DNA of 64,000 bases, from positions 271,562-335,561 of the forward strand of contig CAWGPY010000007.1 in the NCBI GenBank assembly GCA_963824595.1, given 5' to 3'. Each line of letters starts with the position of its first letter. Position 1 is the stretch's first letter. This document shows positions 7,976-18,035 of the stretch, one piece after another. The notes beneath the pieces are model-generated. The model saw only the letters and a list, made by a program, of their open reading frames with translations, did no database searches and had not been told where the DNA came from. Source of the DNA: Cybelea sp963824595. GTDB taxonomy: Bacteria; Vulcanimicrobiota; Vulcanimicrobiia; Vulcanimicrobiales; Vulcanimicrobiaceae. The position numbers and the translations under genes are program-made.

Positions 7976-10495
7976 CTACGCCAGCGCGTGCGCTTGTGCG
8001 AACGCCTCGTCTTCGGTCATCGCCGCACCGGCGGTCATGAGACGCGTCAGCTCATGGTGGCCGATCCCGTCGCGAAGAATGCCTAACGCTTTATCGTATT
8101 CGTGCTGCAAGCCGGACTCTTCGTCGATTTGCAGCATCCTCCAGCGCACCTCGACGAAACCCAGGAGCCGCGCCACGCCCGCGTACTCGGCCGGCGTGCG
8201 TCGGACCTCGACCCGCGGGCTCAGAAGGGCCGCTAGGGCAAGGTGCCTCAAGGATGGTACGGCGAGCGCGGCCATTGCGAGCCGGCGGGCAAGTTCGAGC
8301 GCCTCCTTGGCATTCGCTCGCGCTTCATCGTATCGGCCCAACGCAATCAAGTACGCAGTAATGGAGGTGAGGACAAAAGCGACGCCTTACTCAACTGAAG
8401 CATTCATCGTGCGGTACGTCGCAAGCGCATCGAGCGCGAGGCGCAGCGCCGCTTCAGTGTCGCCTATGCGAAATTCGTTTTCGGCAAGATCGGACGTTAC
8501 CCCCGCCCATAAGGATTTATCGCCAGTTAGCTTCGCGAGCTCGAGCGCCTCGGTAAAATGAGCGCGAGCGCCAACAAAATCCCGCGCATTGCTCCGAGCC
8601 CATGCGATGCGTTGTAGGACCAGACCGCACAGCTGTCGATCGCCCAACGTGTGGGCCGTCTCCAACGCTTCGCGAAGCAGTTGCTCTGATGTAGGTCGGC
8701 CGAGCAGCGCTAGGCATCCGCCCGCCAAGTACTGCATCTGCGCAGCTCCCTTTACGTCGTGCAGCTCGCGATAGTGCGCTAGGGCTCGTTCGGCCGCGGC
8801 CAAGGCGAGTTCGCGTTCTCCGAAGAGTGCAGCGCCCTGCGCCTCGCCGTGCTCGAGTCCGGCGAGCAACGCGAGGGGTGTGCGTTCATCGACTGCTTCG
8901 AGTGCCGCCTGTACCCAACGCCGCCCCTCCGACGCCCCAAAGCCGTACCACAGTAGCCAACGCAAGACCACCAGCCTTTGCCCGAGGATGACATCACCGC
9001 GCTTTCCGAGCGCCCACTCCAACGCAGCGCGCCAGTTTTCCAGCTCCAAATTCGCGTGCGGAAGCCACCTCAGCTCGGGTGTCGTCTCCCACGCGCGTTC
9101 GAGCTGCTCTGCAAGCTCGAAGTAGATGATCGCATGACGCCGCGCTGCCTGCTCTTCCTCAGAGCGAGCTATGAGCTTATCCCGGGCATACTGGCGGAAA
9201 GACTCCAAAAGGCGATACCGCTGCTCGCTACCGACCAGTTCGGCGACCAGCAGCGACTTCGTCACCAGCGAACAGATGAGGCCGACCACATCGATCTCGT
9301 CTTCCCCATCGGTCGCGCAGACTGCCGTCGCCGCCTCGAGCGTGCAACCTCCGGCGAAAACCGAAAGCCACTCAAAGAACCTTTGCTCGCGCGAGGTTAG
9401 CAGGTTATAGCTCCAATCGATTAGGGCGGTCATCGTCTGGTGCCGCGGAAGAGCGCGCGTGTCGCCCCCCGTGAGCAGACGGAAGCGTTGGTCGAGCCGC
9501 TGGGCGATCTGGCCGGGAGCGAGCACATTTACCCGCGCGGCCGCCAACTCGATCGCCAACGGGATGCCATCCAGCCGGCGGCAGATCTCGCCAACAGCCG
9601 GCGCGTTTTCGTTGGTCAATGCGAAGCCGGCGTCGACGGAAAGTGCCCGATCCACGAACAGCGCCACTGCGCTATACGACGACGCGTCCCGCGGACTCCG
9701 GCACGAATCAGGTGGAACCGCAAGCGAGGGCAACCGATAGACATCCTCGCCGGGGACGCTTAGCGGTTGCCGGCTCGTGGCGAGCACGCGAACAGCTGGA
9801 GACGAGGCCACGACCATAGCCGCGAGGTTGCGCGCCTCGGCGATTACATGCTCGCAGCTGTCCAGAATCAAAAGGAGTCTGCGCGTCTTGAGGTACGCTA
9901 GAACGGCATCCAGTGCAGGTCCATTAGTAGGAGGAAGCTGCAGCGCAGCCAGGACCCTGCTCGGCACAAGGTGTTGGTCTGCAAGCGGGGCCAAGTCGAC
10001 TAGCCACACGCCATCGGGGTACTCGTCGAACAACTCGCTCGCAGTCTCCACTGCAATGCGCGTCTTGCCGACGCCGCCGGCTCCAACAATCGTCACGAGC
10101 CGACGCTCCTTAAGAAACGCCGTGATTTTGGCGACCTCGCGCCGCCGCCCAACGAACGACGATAACTGCTTTGGGAGATTGTTCCGCGGCGTCGTTTGAG
10201 CATCGGGGCGTACGAGCCGCAGCACCGTTACGTTAAGGACCTCGCCGCGTTGAGGTCTGCGGGATGGATCGACTGCACCTCTCAGGAGCGTTTCACGCTC
10301 CGGCGGCAGCTCAAGCGCGCGGGCCAATAAGTGCACCGTCTGCCGCTGCGGCCGCGTTCGAGCTCCACGCTCGAGCGCGCCGATGGCCTCGACGCTCAGC
10401 TTAGCCCGTTCTGCTAAATCTTGCTGCGTCAGTCCGGCATCGAGACGAAACTGCCTTAGGAGCGTCCCGAAGCTCGCTCGACGGGTGGCGTCCAT
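7976..10495 (-). pseudogene. XRE/NB-ARC/TPR transcriptional regulator with in-frame stop
   Basis: Read through, the gene encodes 839 residues: an N-terminal XRE helix-turn-helix (LLRQFRLDAGLTQQDLAERAKLSVEAIGALE), a P-loop (VTIVGAGGVGKTRIA) with a Walker B-like LLLILDSCEHV and sensor-like VLATSRQPL (NB-ARC/AfsR-type STAND ATPase), then C-terminal TPR-like helices. A TAA at 8387-8389 interrupts it after residue 702; the paralogue at 12013-14544 has CTG (Leu) at the aligned codon, and the frame continues unbroken to the TAG at 7976-7978. Start ATG 10495 is chosen over 10525 because the paralogue starts at the same aligned position and GGAGAA precedes it. Loss of the last 137 residues may or may not inactivate it. 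It is divergent from the GloVer lipoprotein gene. Confidence 0.82.
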
Positions 10496-10696
10496 CCATT
10501 CTCCAATCTGCAGCCGAAATCTCATCCAATTTGTGCAGATTACTTGTGCAGGTGTACCTGGACGTCTTTCCTAGACAGAGGAACAATGGTAAAGGTACGG
10601 GCCGACGGCTTCGAAGGCGCCGCTGCTCGCACCGACAGTCAGCACATTGCTTCCTACTCGGAATCGATCGCTTGCGCCTTCAAAGGAAATTTCATC

Positions 10697-11919
10697 ATGC
10701 GCTTTTCTAAGAGGGTGCGTTGTCCGCTCCCCGCAGCCGTTGCGCTTGCAATGCTCGCGGGTTGCTCTGGGGGCGCGGGCGCGTTGCCAATAACGGCCGA
10801 TCCGAACGCTGAGCATTCGCTCATCAATGCTCAGCGTTCGCTCTTCAATAAGGTACGCCTCTCGGAGCCAGCGAACGGGTCCTTCAAGTCTCTCTATAGC
10901 TTTTCGGGCTCGCCGGACGGCAAAAACCCGGAGGCCGCCCTAATCCACGTGAGGGGCTTGCTCTACGGCACAACAGTTGTGGGCGGTGTGAATAACCTCG
11001 GGAGCGTCTTCCAGGTAACGGCGTCCGGGACGGAAAGTGTTCTCTATAGTTTCAAAGGGGGCTCGGACGGCTCATTACCTATAGCGAGCTTAGTCGACAT
11101 TAAAGGCACACTTTTCGGTTCGACCTTTCAAGGCGGCTCTAGCACGCTGGAACCATTTTCAAGGTCACTTCGTCTGGCGTGGAAAGCGTACTTTATAGCT
11201 TCAAAGGTGGCTTGGATGGTGCGGGGCCGGAAGGGGCCCTCATCGACGTCAACGGAACGCTCTATGGCACCACTGCGGGTGGTGGCGCTAGCAGCGACGG
11301 AACGGTCTTCAAGCTTACTCTGTCAGGTTCGGAAAGCGTACTTCACAGCTTTTCGGGTACGGACGGCGCAACTCCCTATGCTGGTCTAACCGACGTCAAC
11401 GGTACGTTCTATGGTACGACTGACAGCGGCGGCGCTAGCAACCTTGGCACCGTATTTAAGATCGCAACAAGTGGTTCGGAACGTGTAATCCACAGCTTCT
11501 CCGGTATGGACGGGACGAGTCCGCAGGGAGGACGTCTTCTCCTCCACCATGGGATGCTCTACGGCACAGCATTTGGAGGCGGTGCAACGGGCAACGGAAC
11601 AGTATTTGAGACCAGTACGTCTGGCAAAGAACATACCATCTACAGTTTCAAAGGGGGTTCGGACGGCGCCGCGCCGGCGGGAGCCTTGATTTCGGTTAAG
11701 GGCAAGCTCTACGGCACTACCTATGTCGGTGGTAGTAGCGGCGCAGGAACTGTCTTCACGGTCACTACCTCTGGCACAGAACTGGTGCTCCACAGCTTCA
11801 CAAACGCGGACGGCGGAGGTCCGTTGGCAGGCCTGATCCACGTCAAGCGCGCGTTCTACGGCACAACTTATCTTGGGGGCAACTCCCGTGATGGTACTGT
11901 CTTCTCAATGTCATTGTGA
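10697..11919 (+). pseudogene. GloVer-repeat lipoprotein with 1-base frameshift near 11148
   Basis: ATG 10697 follows AAAGGAAAT and gives a lipoprotein signal MRFSKRVRCPLPAAVALAMLAGC. The rest is seven repeats of about 46-50 residues of the type SVLYSFxGxDG...L..V.G.LYGTTxxGG...GTVFK.T.SG. This is the 'choice-of-anchor GloVer-containing' tandem repeat, and seven copies would suit a seven-bladed propeller. The first frame breaks in repeat 2: after GGSST the pattern resumes one base out of phase (GTIFKVTSSG from 11149) and continues to 11919. One missing base near 11148 explains it. Divergent from the disrupted regulator. The role is unknown; it is outer-surface or periplasmic by signal. Confidence 0.8.
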
Positions 11920-12012
11920 ATCCGCTTAGCCACCCTTTGATGGGACCTTAAGGGCGCTCTAGTATTGAATGTAAGCCTTCCGTCCCATAACGTGCAGTTC
12001 TCCATGCTGATC

Positions 12013-14544
12013 CTACTCTAGCGCGTGGGCTTGCGCGATCGCCTCATCTTCGGTCATGCTCGCGCCGCTGGCCATCAGACGCTCTAGCTCACTACCCCCG
12101 ATCGCCATGCGGAGCACGCCCAGCGCGCTATTGTATTCCTGCTGCAAACCGTACTCTTCCTCAGTTCTCAGTGTCCTACAGCGATCTTCGACGAAGCCGA
12201 AGAGCCGAGCCGCGCGCGCATAGTCCGCCGGGGCGCGCCGGACCTCGACTGGGGGCCGCAGGAGAGCCACTAGGGCAATATGCTTCAGTGAGAAGGCGAC
12301 CAACACGACCGTCGTGAGCCGGCGCGCAAGGGCGAGCGCCTCGTTTGCATTCACGCGCGCCTCATCGTAGCGACCCAATGCGATCAGGTACGCGGTAATG
12401 GATGTGAGGACAAATGCGATGCCCAGTTCCTCAGAGGAGTTCATCGCGCGGTAGGTCGCGAGCACATCCGCTGCGAGCCGCAGCGCAATTTGCGCGTCAC
12501 CAGCGCGAAACTCGTTTTCGGCAAAATCGGACGCGACGGACGCCCATAGAAACTTATCGCCGATTAGCTTCGCGAATTCGAGCACCTCAGTGAACTGGGC
12601 ACGCGCGCCGGCAAAATCACCGACGTTGCTCCGGACCCATCCGATTTTGTGTTTGACCCAACCGACCAGCCGGCGATCGCCCAGCGTGTGGGCCGCCTCC
12701 AACGCGTCGCGCAGCAGTGGCTCTGCCTCCCTCGGTCTGCCGAGCAGCGCCAGGGATGCGCCCGCCAAGCTTTGCGCCCGGGCGAGTCCCAGTACGTCGC
12801 CGACCTCGCGGTATCGTGCTGAGGATCGCTCGGCCGCAGCCAATGCAGCCTCGTTTTCGAGGAACAGGGCAGCGCCTTGCGCCTCGGCGTAATCAAGTCC
12901 AGCGAGCAGAGCGAGAGGTGTGCGTTCATCCACCGATTCGAGGGCCGCGCGCACCCAACGACGCGCCTCGGACAGCCCGAAAGTGAGCCACATCACCTTC
13001 CGCAAGGCGGCCAAGCGTTGTCCCAGGATGACATCGCCCCGTTTTGCGAGCGCCCACTCGAGCGCCGCCCGCCAGTTCTCCAACTCCAACCTCGCCCGGG
13101 GGAGCGATGGCAACTCGGGCGTCAGCAACCACGCACGTTCGAACTGCTCCGCCTTCTCCAAATAGACGAGCGCGTGGCGCCGCGCGAGTCGCCCTTCCTC
13201 GCCCCGCGCCGCTAGCTTGTCCCGCGCATAGTGCCGGGTCGATTCTAAGAGACGATAGCGTTGCTCACTACCCGCCAACTCCGCGAGAAGCAACGACTTC
13301 GCGACTAACGATGCGACGAGATCGATCACCCGTATGTCATCTTCATCGTCTGTTGCGCAGACCGCCGTCGCCGCCTCGAGCGTGCAACCACCGGCGAAAA
13401 CCGACAGTGATTCAAAGAACCTCTGCTCGCGGGGGGTCAGAAGGTCGTAACTCCAGTCGATCAGAGCGGTCATCGTCTGGTGCCTCGGCAGCGCGCGGAA
13501 ACCACCACCGGTAAGCAGACGGAAGCGCTGATCGAGCCGCTGGGCGATCTGGTCAGGGGCGAGCACATTTACGCGCGCGGCGGCCAACTCGACCGCAAGC
13601 GGAATGCCGTCCAGTCGGCGACAGATTTCGCAAATAGCCGGCGCGTTGTGGTCGGTCAACGCGAAGCTGGCGTCGACGGCAAATGCCCGATCGACAAACA
13701 GCGCCACAGCGCCATAGGACAACGCGTCCCGCGGAGTCGGGCTGGAGTCGGGCGGAGCTGCGAGCGATGGCAATCGATAGACCTGCTCGCCGGAAACATT
13801 CAACGGCTCCCGGCTGGTCGAGAGAGTGCGAACTGCGGGACACGAGCGGACGATGGCAGCTGCAAGTTCACGCGCTTCGGCGATCACGTGCTCGCAGTTA
13901 TCTAGAATCAAGAGGAGCTGCCGTGTCTTGACGTACGCCACGACAATTTCCGATGCGGGCCCTGTGCTTGAAGGAAGCTGCATGGCGTTCAAGACTGTGC
14001 CCGCCACGAGTGTTTGGTCCGCAAGAGAAGCCAGGTCGACGAACCATACACCGTCCGGATAACCATCGAGCAAGTCGCTCCCGATTTTTACTGCAACGCG
14101 CGTCTTACCGACTCCGCCAGCTCCAGTAACAGTGACGAGTCGATGCTCCCGCAGAAGCTCTGCGATCTCGTCAACCTCGTGCTGTCGCCCAACGAACGAG
14201 GTCACTTGATGCGGAAGATTATGTCTTCGCGCCACCTCCGTGTCGGGCCGCACGATCCTCAATACCGATGGTTTCACGGCGTCGATGCGTTCGCGGAGGC
14301 GTGGCGCATGTGCCACGTCGGCGGCTCTTTCAAGGAGCGCTTCACGCTCGGGCGGCAGCTCGAGGGCGCGCGAGAGAAGGACGACAGTGTCCCGATGGGG
14401 CCGAGTTCTGGCTCCGCGCTCGAGGGTGCTAACGGCCTCGACGCTCAGCTTTGCCCGCTCGGCGAGGGTTTGCTGTGTCATCCCCGCGTCGAGGCGAAAC
14501 TGCCGAAGGAGAGTCCCAAAGTGGAGTCGACTGGGCGCTTCCAT
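12013..14544 (-). CDS. XRE/NB-ARC/TPR transcriptional regulator (intact paralogue)
   Basis: The product is 843 residues and a close paralogue of the gene at 7976-10495. Residues about 1-60 form an XRE-type helix-turn-helix (LLRQFRLDAGMTQQTLAERAKLSVEAVSTLE). About residues 115-390 form a predicted NB-ARC ATPase with Walker A (GAGGVGKTRVA), Walker B-like LLLILDNCEHV and TLSTSREPL. The remainder is helical TPR-like repeats ending in ASMTEDEAIAQAHALE. Such STAND regulators hold an inactive ADP state and oligomerise on ligand binding. Start ATG 14544 is preceded by GGAGGCGAG; a longer frame to 14673 lacks family similarity. It diverges from the lipoprotein gene at 14694, which it may control; this is inferred from position only. 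Confidence 0.85.
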   Translation of the reverse strand: MEAPSRLHFGTLLRQFRLDAGMTQQTLAERAKLSVEAVSTLERGARTRPHRDTVVLLSRALELPPEREALLERAADVAHAPRLRERIDAVKPSVLRIVRPDTEVARRHNLPHQVTSFVGRQHEVDEIAELLREHRLVTVTGAGGVGKTRVAVKIGSDLLDGYPDGVWFVDLASLADQTLVAGTVLNAMQLPSSTGPASEIVVAYVKTRQLLLILDNCEHVIAEARELAAAIVRSCPAVRTLSTSREPLNVSGEQVYRLPSLAAPPDSSPTPRDALSYGAVALFVDRAFAVDASFALTDHNAPAICEICRRLDGIPLAVELAAARVNVLAPDQIAQRLDQRFRLLTGGGFRALPRHQTMTALIDWSYDLLTPREQRFFESLSVFAGGCTLEAATAVCATDDEDDIRVIDLVASLVAKSLLLAELAGSEQRYRLLESTRHYARDKLAARGEEGRLARRHALVYLEKAEQFERAWLLTPELPSLPRARLELENWRAALEWALAKRGDVILGQRLAALRKVMWLTFGLSEARRWVRAALESVDERTPLALLAGLDYAEAQGAALFLENEAALAAAERSSARYREVGDVLGLARAQSLAGASLALLGRPREAEPLLRDALEAAHTLGDRRLVGWVKHKIGWVRSNVGDFAGARAQFTEVLEFAKLIGDKFLWASVASDFAENEFRAGDAQIALRLAADVLATYRAMNSSEELGIAFVLTSITAYLIALGRYDEARVNANEALALARRLTTVVLVAFSLKHIALVALLRPPVEVRRAPADYARAARLFGFVEDRCRTLRTEEEYGLQQEYNSALGVLRMAIGGSELERLMASGASMTEDEAIAQAHALE

Positions 14545-14693
14545 CTCGCCTCCAGTTATCCGAATTGTACGGATAAGCTGTACGGGCGTACCTGGAGCTA
14601 TTCCCCCTGGCGGCGCAGGATCAATGAGGGGCGGCCCCACGGGCTCCTCCCTTCCCGGGCTAACCGATCCCAAACACTTCAGGAGAACTCATC

Positions 14694-15642
14694 ATGCGTC
14701 TTTTTACGCCCGTGCCCAGTGTGCTCGTCGCGTCTGCGATACTCTTCGCGCTGGCTGGCTGCGCCGACGCGCCGCTCGCGCTTCCCAACGGATCGCAGAT
14801 GCAGGTCATGCCGCCCGGAGGCTCCTCCGCCTCCACCCCCCTCAAAGCATGCCCGAAGGCTAGAGCATACGTTGCCAACTTCGGCTCCAACGCTGTCACC
14901 GTCTATCCGCAGCGTGGTAAGAGTCCCGCGCCGTGCGCGACCATCACGACCGGCATCTACGCACCCGCCAGCGTCGCCGTTGACACGAAAGGCACGGTGT
15001 ACGTCGCGAAATTATGGAAACGAAAATGTAACCGAATATCTGAGAAACACGGACGTACCCAATGTTACCTTTAACGTAGGCCTTCGCCCGGAATACATCT
15101 TCGTCGGCGCAGACGGAACCGTCTACATCTCAGCCTATCCCGAGAACGAGGTCCTGGAGTTCGCACCCGGCGCTTCGACGTCGACTCTCACAATTTCAAT
15201 TCCCTATCCCTTCGGTATGGTGACGGACAAGAAAAGCAACCTCTACGTTGCGTACAACGGTTCCGACGGTAAAGGCCACGTGGAAAAGTTCAAGCCGGGA
15301 GCCACAACCGGCAAGGATCTCGGAATAACCGTTGGCTATGCCTATGACCTTAAGCTGACGCAAAAGGGCGATCTTGTTCTCGGTGATGCAGCGGCCGGCG
15401 TTGTCGATATTTATCCGCTCGGAAAGACCACCCCTAGCCGATCGTTTCCTACAGTGATCCCGTTTTCATTCGCTTTGAACGAAGCGGAGACGCGTCTATA
15501 TGTCGCCCCATCCATTCCTGGCCAAGGCGTGGCAGTGAGCATTTACGACTTCCAGATCGGCGCGCAGCTTCGTGCAATTACGAATGACACGCAATCCCCA
15601 GACGGCGTGGCCCTCGATCCGCCGGCCCCATACGGCAAATAA
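14694..15642 (+). pseudogene. Propeller-like lipoprotein, frameshifted at an AAA run near 15010
   Basis: ATG 14694 follows AGGAGAA (14681-14687). The product begins MRLFTPVPSVLVASAILFALAGC, a lipobox signal. The first frame reads RAYVANFGSNAVTVYPQRG and ...GTVYVAK, then breaks. Removing one A of 15009-15011 gives VYVANYGNENVTEYL and a continuous frame to 15642 with repeats such as EYIFVGADGTVYISAY, NLYVAYNG and GDLVLGDAAAGVVDIYP. This is an NHL/SMP-30-like beta-propeller pattern. Only one indel is needed, so it may be an assembly error. It stands first in a row of four similar lipoprotein genes and shares their AGGAGAAC leader. Confidence 0.75.
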
Positions 15643-15649
15643 CTCCCGA

Positions 15650-15665
15650 CTTCTACAGGAGAACT
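15650..15665 (+). promoter_or_regulatory. Conserved ribosome-binding leader, copy 1
   Basis: CTTCTACAGGAGAACT stands 6 bases before ATG 15672. The same 15-16 base block precedes the next two genes and a shorter form (CTTCAGGAGAACT) precedes 14694, so this leader was duplicated with the genes or is selected. Confidence 0.7.
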
Positions 15666-15671
15666 GAAAAA

Positions 15672-16814
15672 ATGCGAATTTCCAACCTAGCCGGCTGTGC
15701 CGTCGGCACATCTTTAGCACTCATCGCACTGGCCGGCTGCGGTAGTAGTGCCCAAATGGCGCCGATGCCTGTTACGCAGTCGGGCGCCGCGAGTCCATTC
15801 GCCCCGAGATCAGCGCTTCAAAACAGCCGACTCGGCGGCTTCCTGGCGATGCGCGGAGGCATCATTCCCGGTCACGGCGCGGCAAGGCCGAGCTTCATGG
15901 ATCCAAGCGCCGTTGGAAAGCCCCTCGTCTTCGCCGGGTTTGTCGGCGGGATCGACATCTATCTACAAGGCGGCAAGAACAAGATGGTCGGCCAAATCAC
16001 AGGTCCCGCCGGCGCTGGAACTTACCTCGCAACGGATGCCGCAGCCAATCTCTATTCCGGAAACTACGGTTTTTCTTCGACTAGTGTGACAGTCTATGCG
16101 CCTCCCTATACGGACCCGCCAAAGCTGACGATCACAGGTCGCTTTAATGGTCCAATCGCCGTTTCGCGGCAAGGCACGGTTGCAGTAGTGGGCTGCACGA
16201 TTCCGTCCGGCAGCCAGTGTGACGAAGGCGTTCTGTTCTACCCAGCAGGGTCGACCACGCTATGCGCAAGAGTTCGTTTTGATGCTTCAGCTTTCCCAAA
16301 CGTCGGAATAGGAGCTGCGTTCGACCATGAGGGAAATCTCTACGCCGCCAGCGCGGGCGCTGCCAGCGAAGCACCGCTGACGGTGGACAGAATTGATGGC
16401 GGCTGCAAGGCGAAGAAAGGCCGGGTATTTACCACCGCCAATTCCGTCGTTTTTGCAGGTGGCCTTGAAGTCGCCAAGGCTAGCCGGATTGCCATTCTTG
16501 TGGCCCTCGGAACCTTCCCTTATACGGCAGTTATCGACACGTACGATCCACCGAAGAAAGGTTCTCTGGGGACTCCGGTCTCGACTACTTCGCTGCCGGG
16601 AACTGTCAACGGATCTGGCGAGAACGTCTCCGGCTTGTTCGCCTTTCATGCCTCAGGCCGTCGTCTTTGGGCCGGTTACAATTACGTGGGTTCATCGTAT
16701 GCGGCCGCGGTCTATGAATTTTCCTACCCCGGCGGAACGCCGCAAAAGACCATTATGGGCCCCCCTGAGTCGAGTATTGGCGGCGTGGCCGTTACTCCCG
16801 TCCTCGTTCCATAG
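15672..16814 (+). CDS. Propeller-like lipoprotein, tandem paralogue 1
   Basis: The product is 380 residues. The N-terminus MRISNLAGCAVGTSLALIALAGCGSS is a lipoprotein signal with lipobox LAGC. After a short spacer comes the block FMDPSAVGKPLVFAG...IDIYLQGGKNKMVGQITG shared by all three paralogues. Repeated strand-like units follow, such as GNLYAAS and SVTVYAPPYTDPPKLTI, ending ...IMGPPESSIGGVAVTP. This resembles six- or seven-bladed propellers of the NHL/SMP-30 type, but no catalytic residues are evident. Base composition looks lower in GC and less codon-biased than the housekeeping genes. Function unknown; exported and probably membrane-anchored. Confidence 0.72.
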   Translation: MRISNLAGCAVGTSLALIALAGCGSSAQMAPMPVTQSGAASPFAPRSALQNSRLGGFLAMRGGIIPGHGAARPSFMDPSAVGKPLVFAGFVGGIDIYLQGGKNKMVGQITGPAGAGTYLATDAAANLYSGNYGFSSTSVTVYAPPYTDPPKLTITGRFNGPIAVSRQGTVAVVGCTIPSGSQCDEGVLFYPAGSTTLCARVRFDASAFPNVGIGAAFDHEGNLYAASAGAASEAPLTVDRIDGGCKAKKGRVFTTANSVVFAGGLEVAKASRIAILVALGTFPYTAVIDTYDPPKKGSLGTPVSTTSLPGTVNGSGENVSGLFAFHASGRRLWAGYNYVGSSYAAAVYEFSYPGGTPQKTIMGPPESSIGGVAVTPVLVP

Positions 16815-16841
16815 AAGATAACGTTGCCTGTTCTTTACCAG

Positions 16842-16857
16842 CTTCTACAGGAGAACT
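16842..16857 (+). promoter_or_regulatory. Conserved ribosome-binding leader, copy 2
   Basis: CTTCTACAGGAGAACT, identical to the copy at 15650, lies 5 bases before ATG 16863 and decides this start against an upstream in-frame ATG at 16824. Confidence 0.7.
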
Positions 16858-16862
16858 CCATA

Positions 16863-17987
16863 ATGCGTATCTCTAACTTGGGACACTCCGCGCCCACCGC
16901 AGCCATTGCACTCGCGCTATTGGCCGGTTGCGGCGGCTCTCAAATGACACCGACGTCGCTTGCGCAGTCAGGCGTCGGAAGCTGGCCTATCCAAGGGGCG
17001 GCCTCTCGGAACGGTCGGCTCGACGGTTTCCTGGCGATGCGCGGAGGCATCGTTCCCGGTAACGGCGCGGCTGGTCCGTTCATGGATCCCCGGGCAGTTG
17101 GGAAGCCCCTCGTCTTCGCCGGATCAAGCGACGGAACTATCGGCATTTATCTGCAAGGCGGCAAGAACAAGATGGTCGGCCAAATCACGGGTGCTCCCGG
17201 TGCCGGGAACGGTCTCGCAACCGATACCGCGCGCAATCTCTATTCCTCAAACTATAGTAATCCGAATAGTGTGACGGTCTATGCGCCTCCGTATACGAAG
17301 GGGCCAAAGCTGACGCTTTCTCCCCGAGGGCCAAACCAGGTCGCCGTTTCACGACAAGGTACGGTAGCTGTAGTTGCTTGCACGCTACCGTCGGGCAGCT
17401 GCAGCGATGGCGTTCTGTTCTACGCTGCAGGTTCGACGACGCCATGCGCGACAGTTCCTTTTGATCCGTCAGCTTTCCCATACGGTGTGTATGGGATTGG
17501 GTTCGACCGCAACGGAAATCTCTACGTCGCCAGCTTGGGCTCAGGCACTGAAGCGCCGCTGACGGTCGGCAAAATTGATGGCGGCTGCAATGCGAAGAAA
17601 GTCAAAACATTCACCACGGCTAATTCGATCGTTTATGCAGGTGACGTCCAAGTTGACAAGGCGGGTCGAATAGCCATTCTCGCGGTTCTTGGAACATACC
17701 CATACACGATCGTTATCGACACATACGATCCCCCGAAGAAAGGTTCCCTCGGCAATCCGGTCTCGACTACTTCGCTACCGGGGTCTTTCGCCAACGTCTA
17801 TGGCACGTTTGCTTTTCAGGCCTCAGGTCGTCGCCTCTGGGCGGGCTACTGCTGCGCGGGTCCATCGTCCGCTGGCGCAGTGAATGAGGTTGCCTACCCC
17901 GCCGGCGGCGCGCCGGAAAAGACTATCATAGGCGACCCAGACTCATCAACGTACGGCGTGGCCGTCACCCCGGCGCTCGTTCCATAA
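16863..17987 (+). CDS. Propeller-like lipoprotein, tandem paralogue 2
   Basis: The product is 374 residues. The signal is MRISNLGHSAPTAAIALALLAGCGG, with lipobox LAGC. It shares with both neighbours FMDPRAVGKPLVFAG, IYLQGGKNKMVGQITG, SVTVYAPPYTKGPKLT, VAVSRQGTVAVVACT, VLFYAAGSTTPC, KIDGGCNAKK and TYDPPKKGSLGNPVSTTSLPG, so the three arose by tandem duplication. The 48-base gap to paralogue 1 has no terminator, suggesting one transcript. The divergence is spread along the length rather than confined to one domain. No enzymatic motif is seen; a binding or surface role is a guess. Confidence 0.72.
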   Translation: MRISNLGHSAPTAAIALALLAGCGGSQMTPTSLAQSGVGSWPIQGAASRNGRLDGFLAMRGGIVPGNGAAGPFMDPRAVGKPLVFAGSSDGTIGIYLQGGKNKMVGQITGAPGAGNGLATDTARNLYSSNYSNPNSVTVYAPPYTKGPKLTLSPRGPNQVAVSRQGTVAVVACTLPSGSCSDGVLFYAAGSTTPCATVPFDPSAFPYGVYGIGFDRNGNLYVASLGSGTEAPLTVGKIDGGCNAKKVKTFTTANSIVYAGDVQVDKAGRIAILAVLGTYPYTIVIDTYDPPKKGSLGNPVSTTSLPGSFANVYGTFAFQASGRRLWAGYCCAGPSSAGAVNEVAYPAGGAPEKTIIGDPDSSTYGVAVTPALVP

Positions 17988-18014
17988 AAAAGCGCGTTGC
18001 CTCTTCTTTCCCGA

Positions 18015-18030
18015 CTTCTACAGGAGAACA
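18015..18030 (+). promoter_or_regulatory. Conserved ribosome-binding leader, copy 3
   Basis: CTTCTACAGGAGAACA lies 5 bases before ATG 18036, differing by one base from copies 1 and 2. Confidence 0.7.
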
Positions 18031-18035
18031 CGAAC

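Noticed and set aside
14014..14680. Upstream part of a 542-residue plus-strand frame ending at 15642
   Set aside because: This part is antisense to the intact regulator. Only its last portion, after about 15010, is the continuation of the frameshifted lipoprotein.
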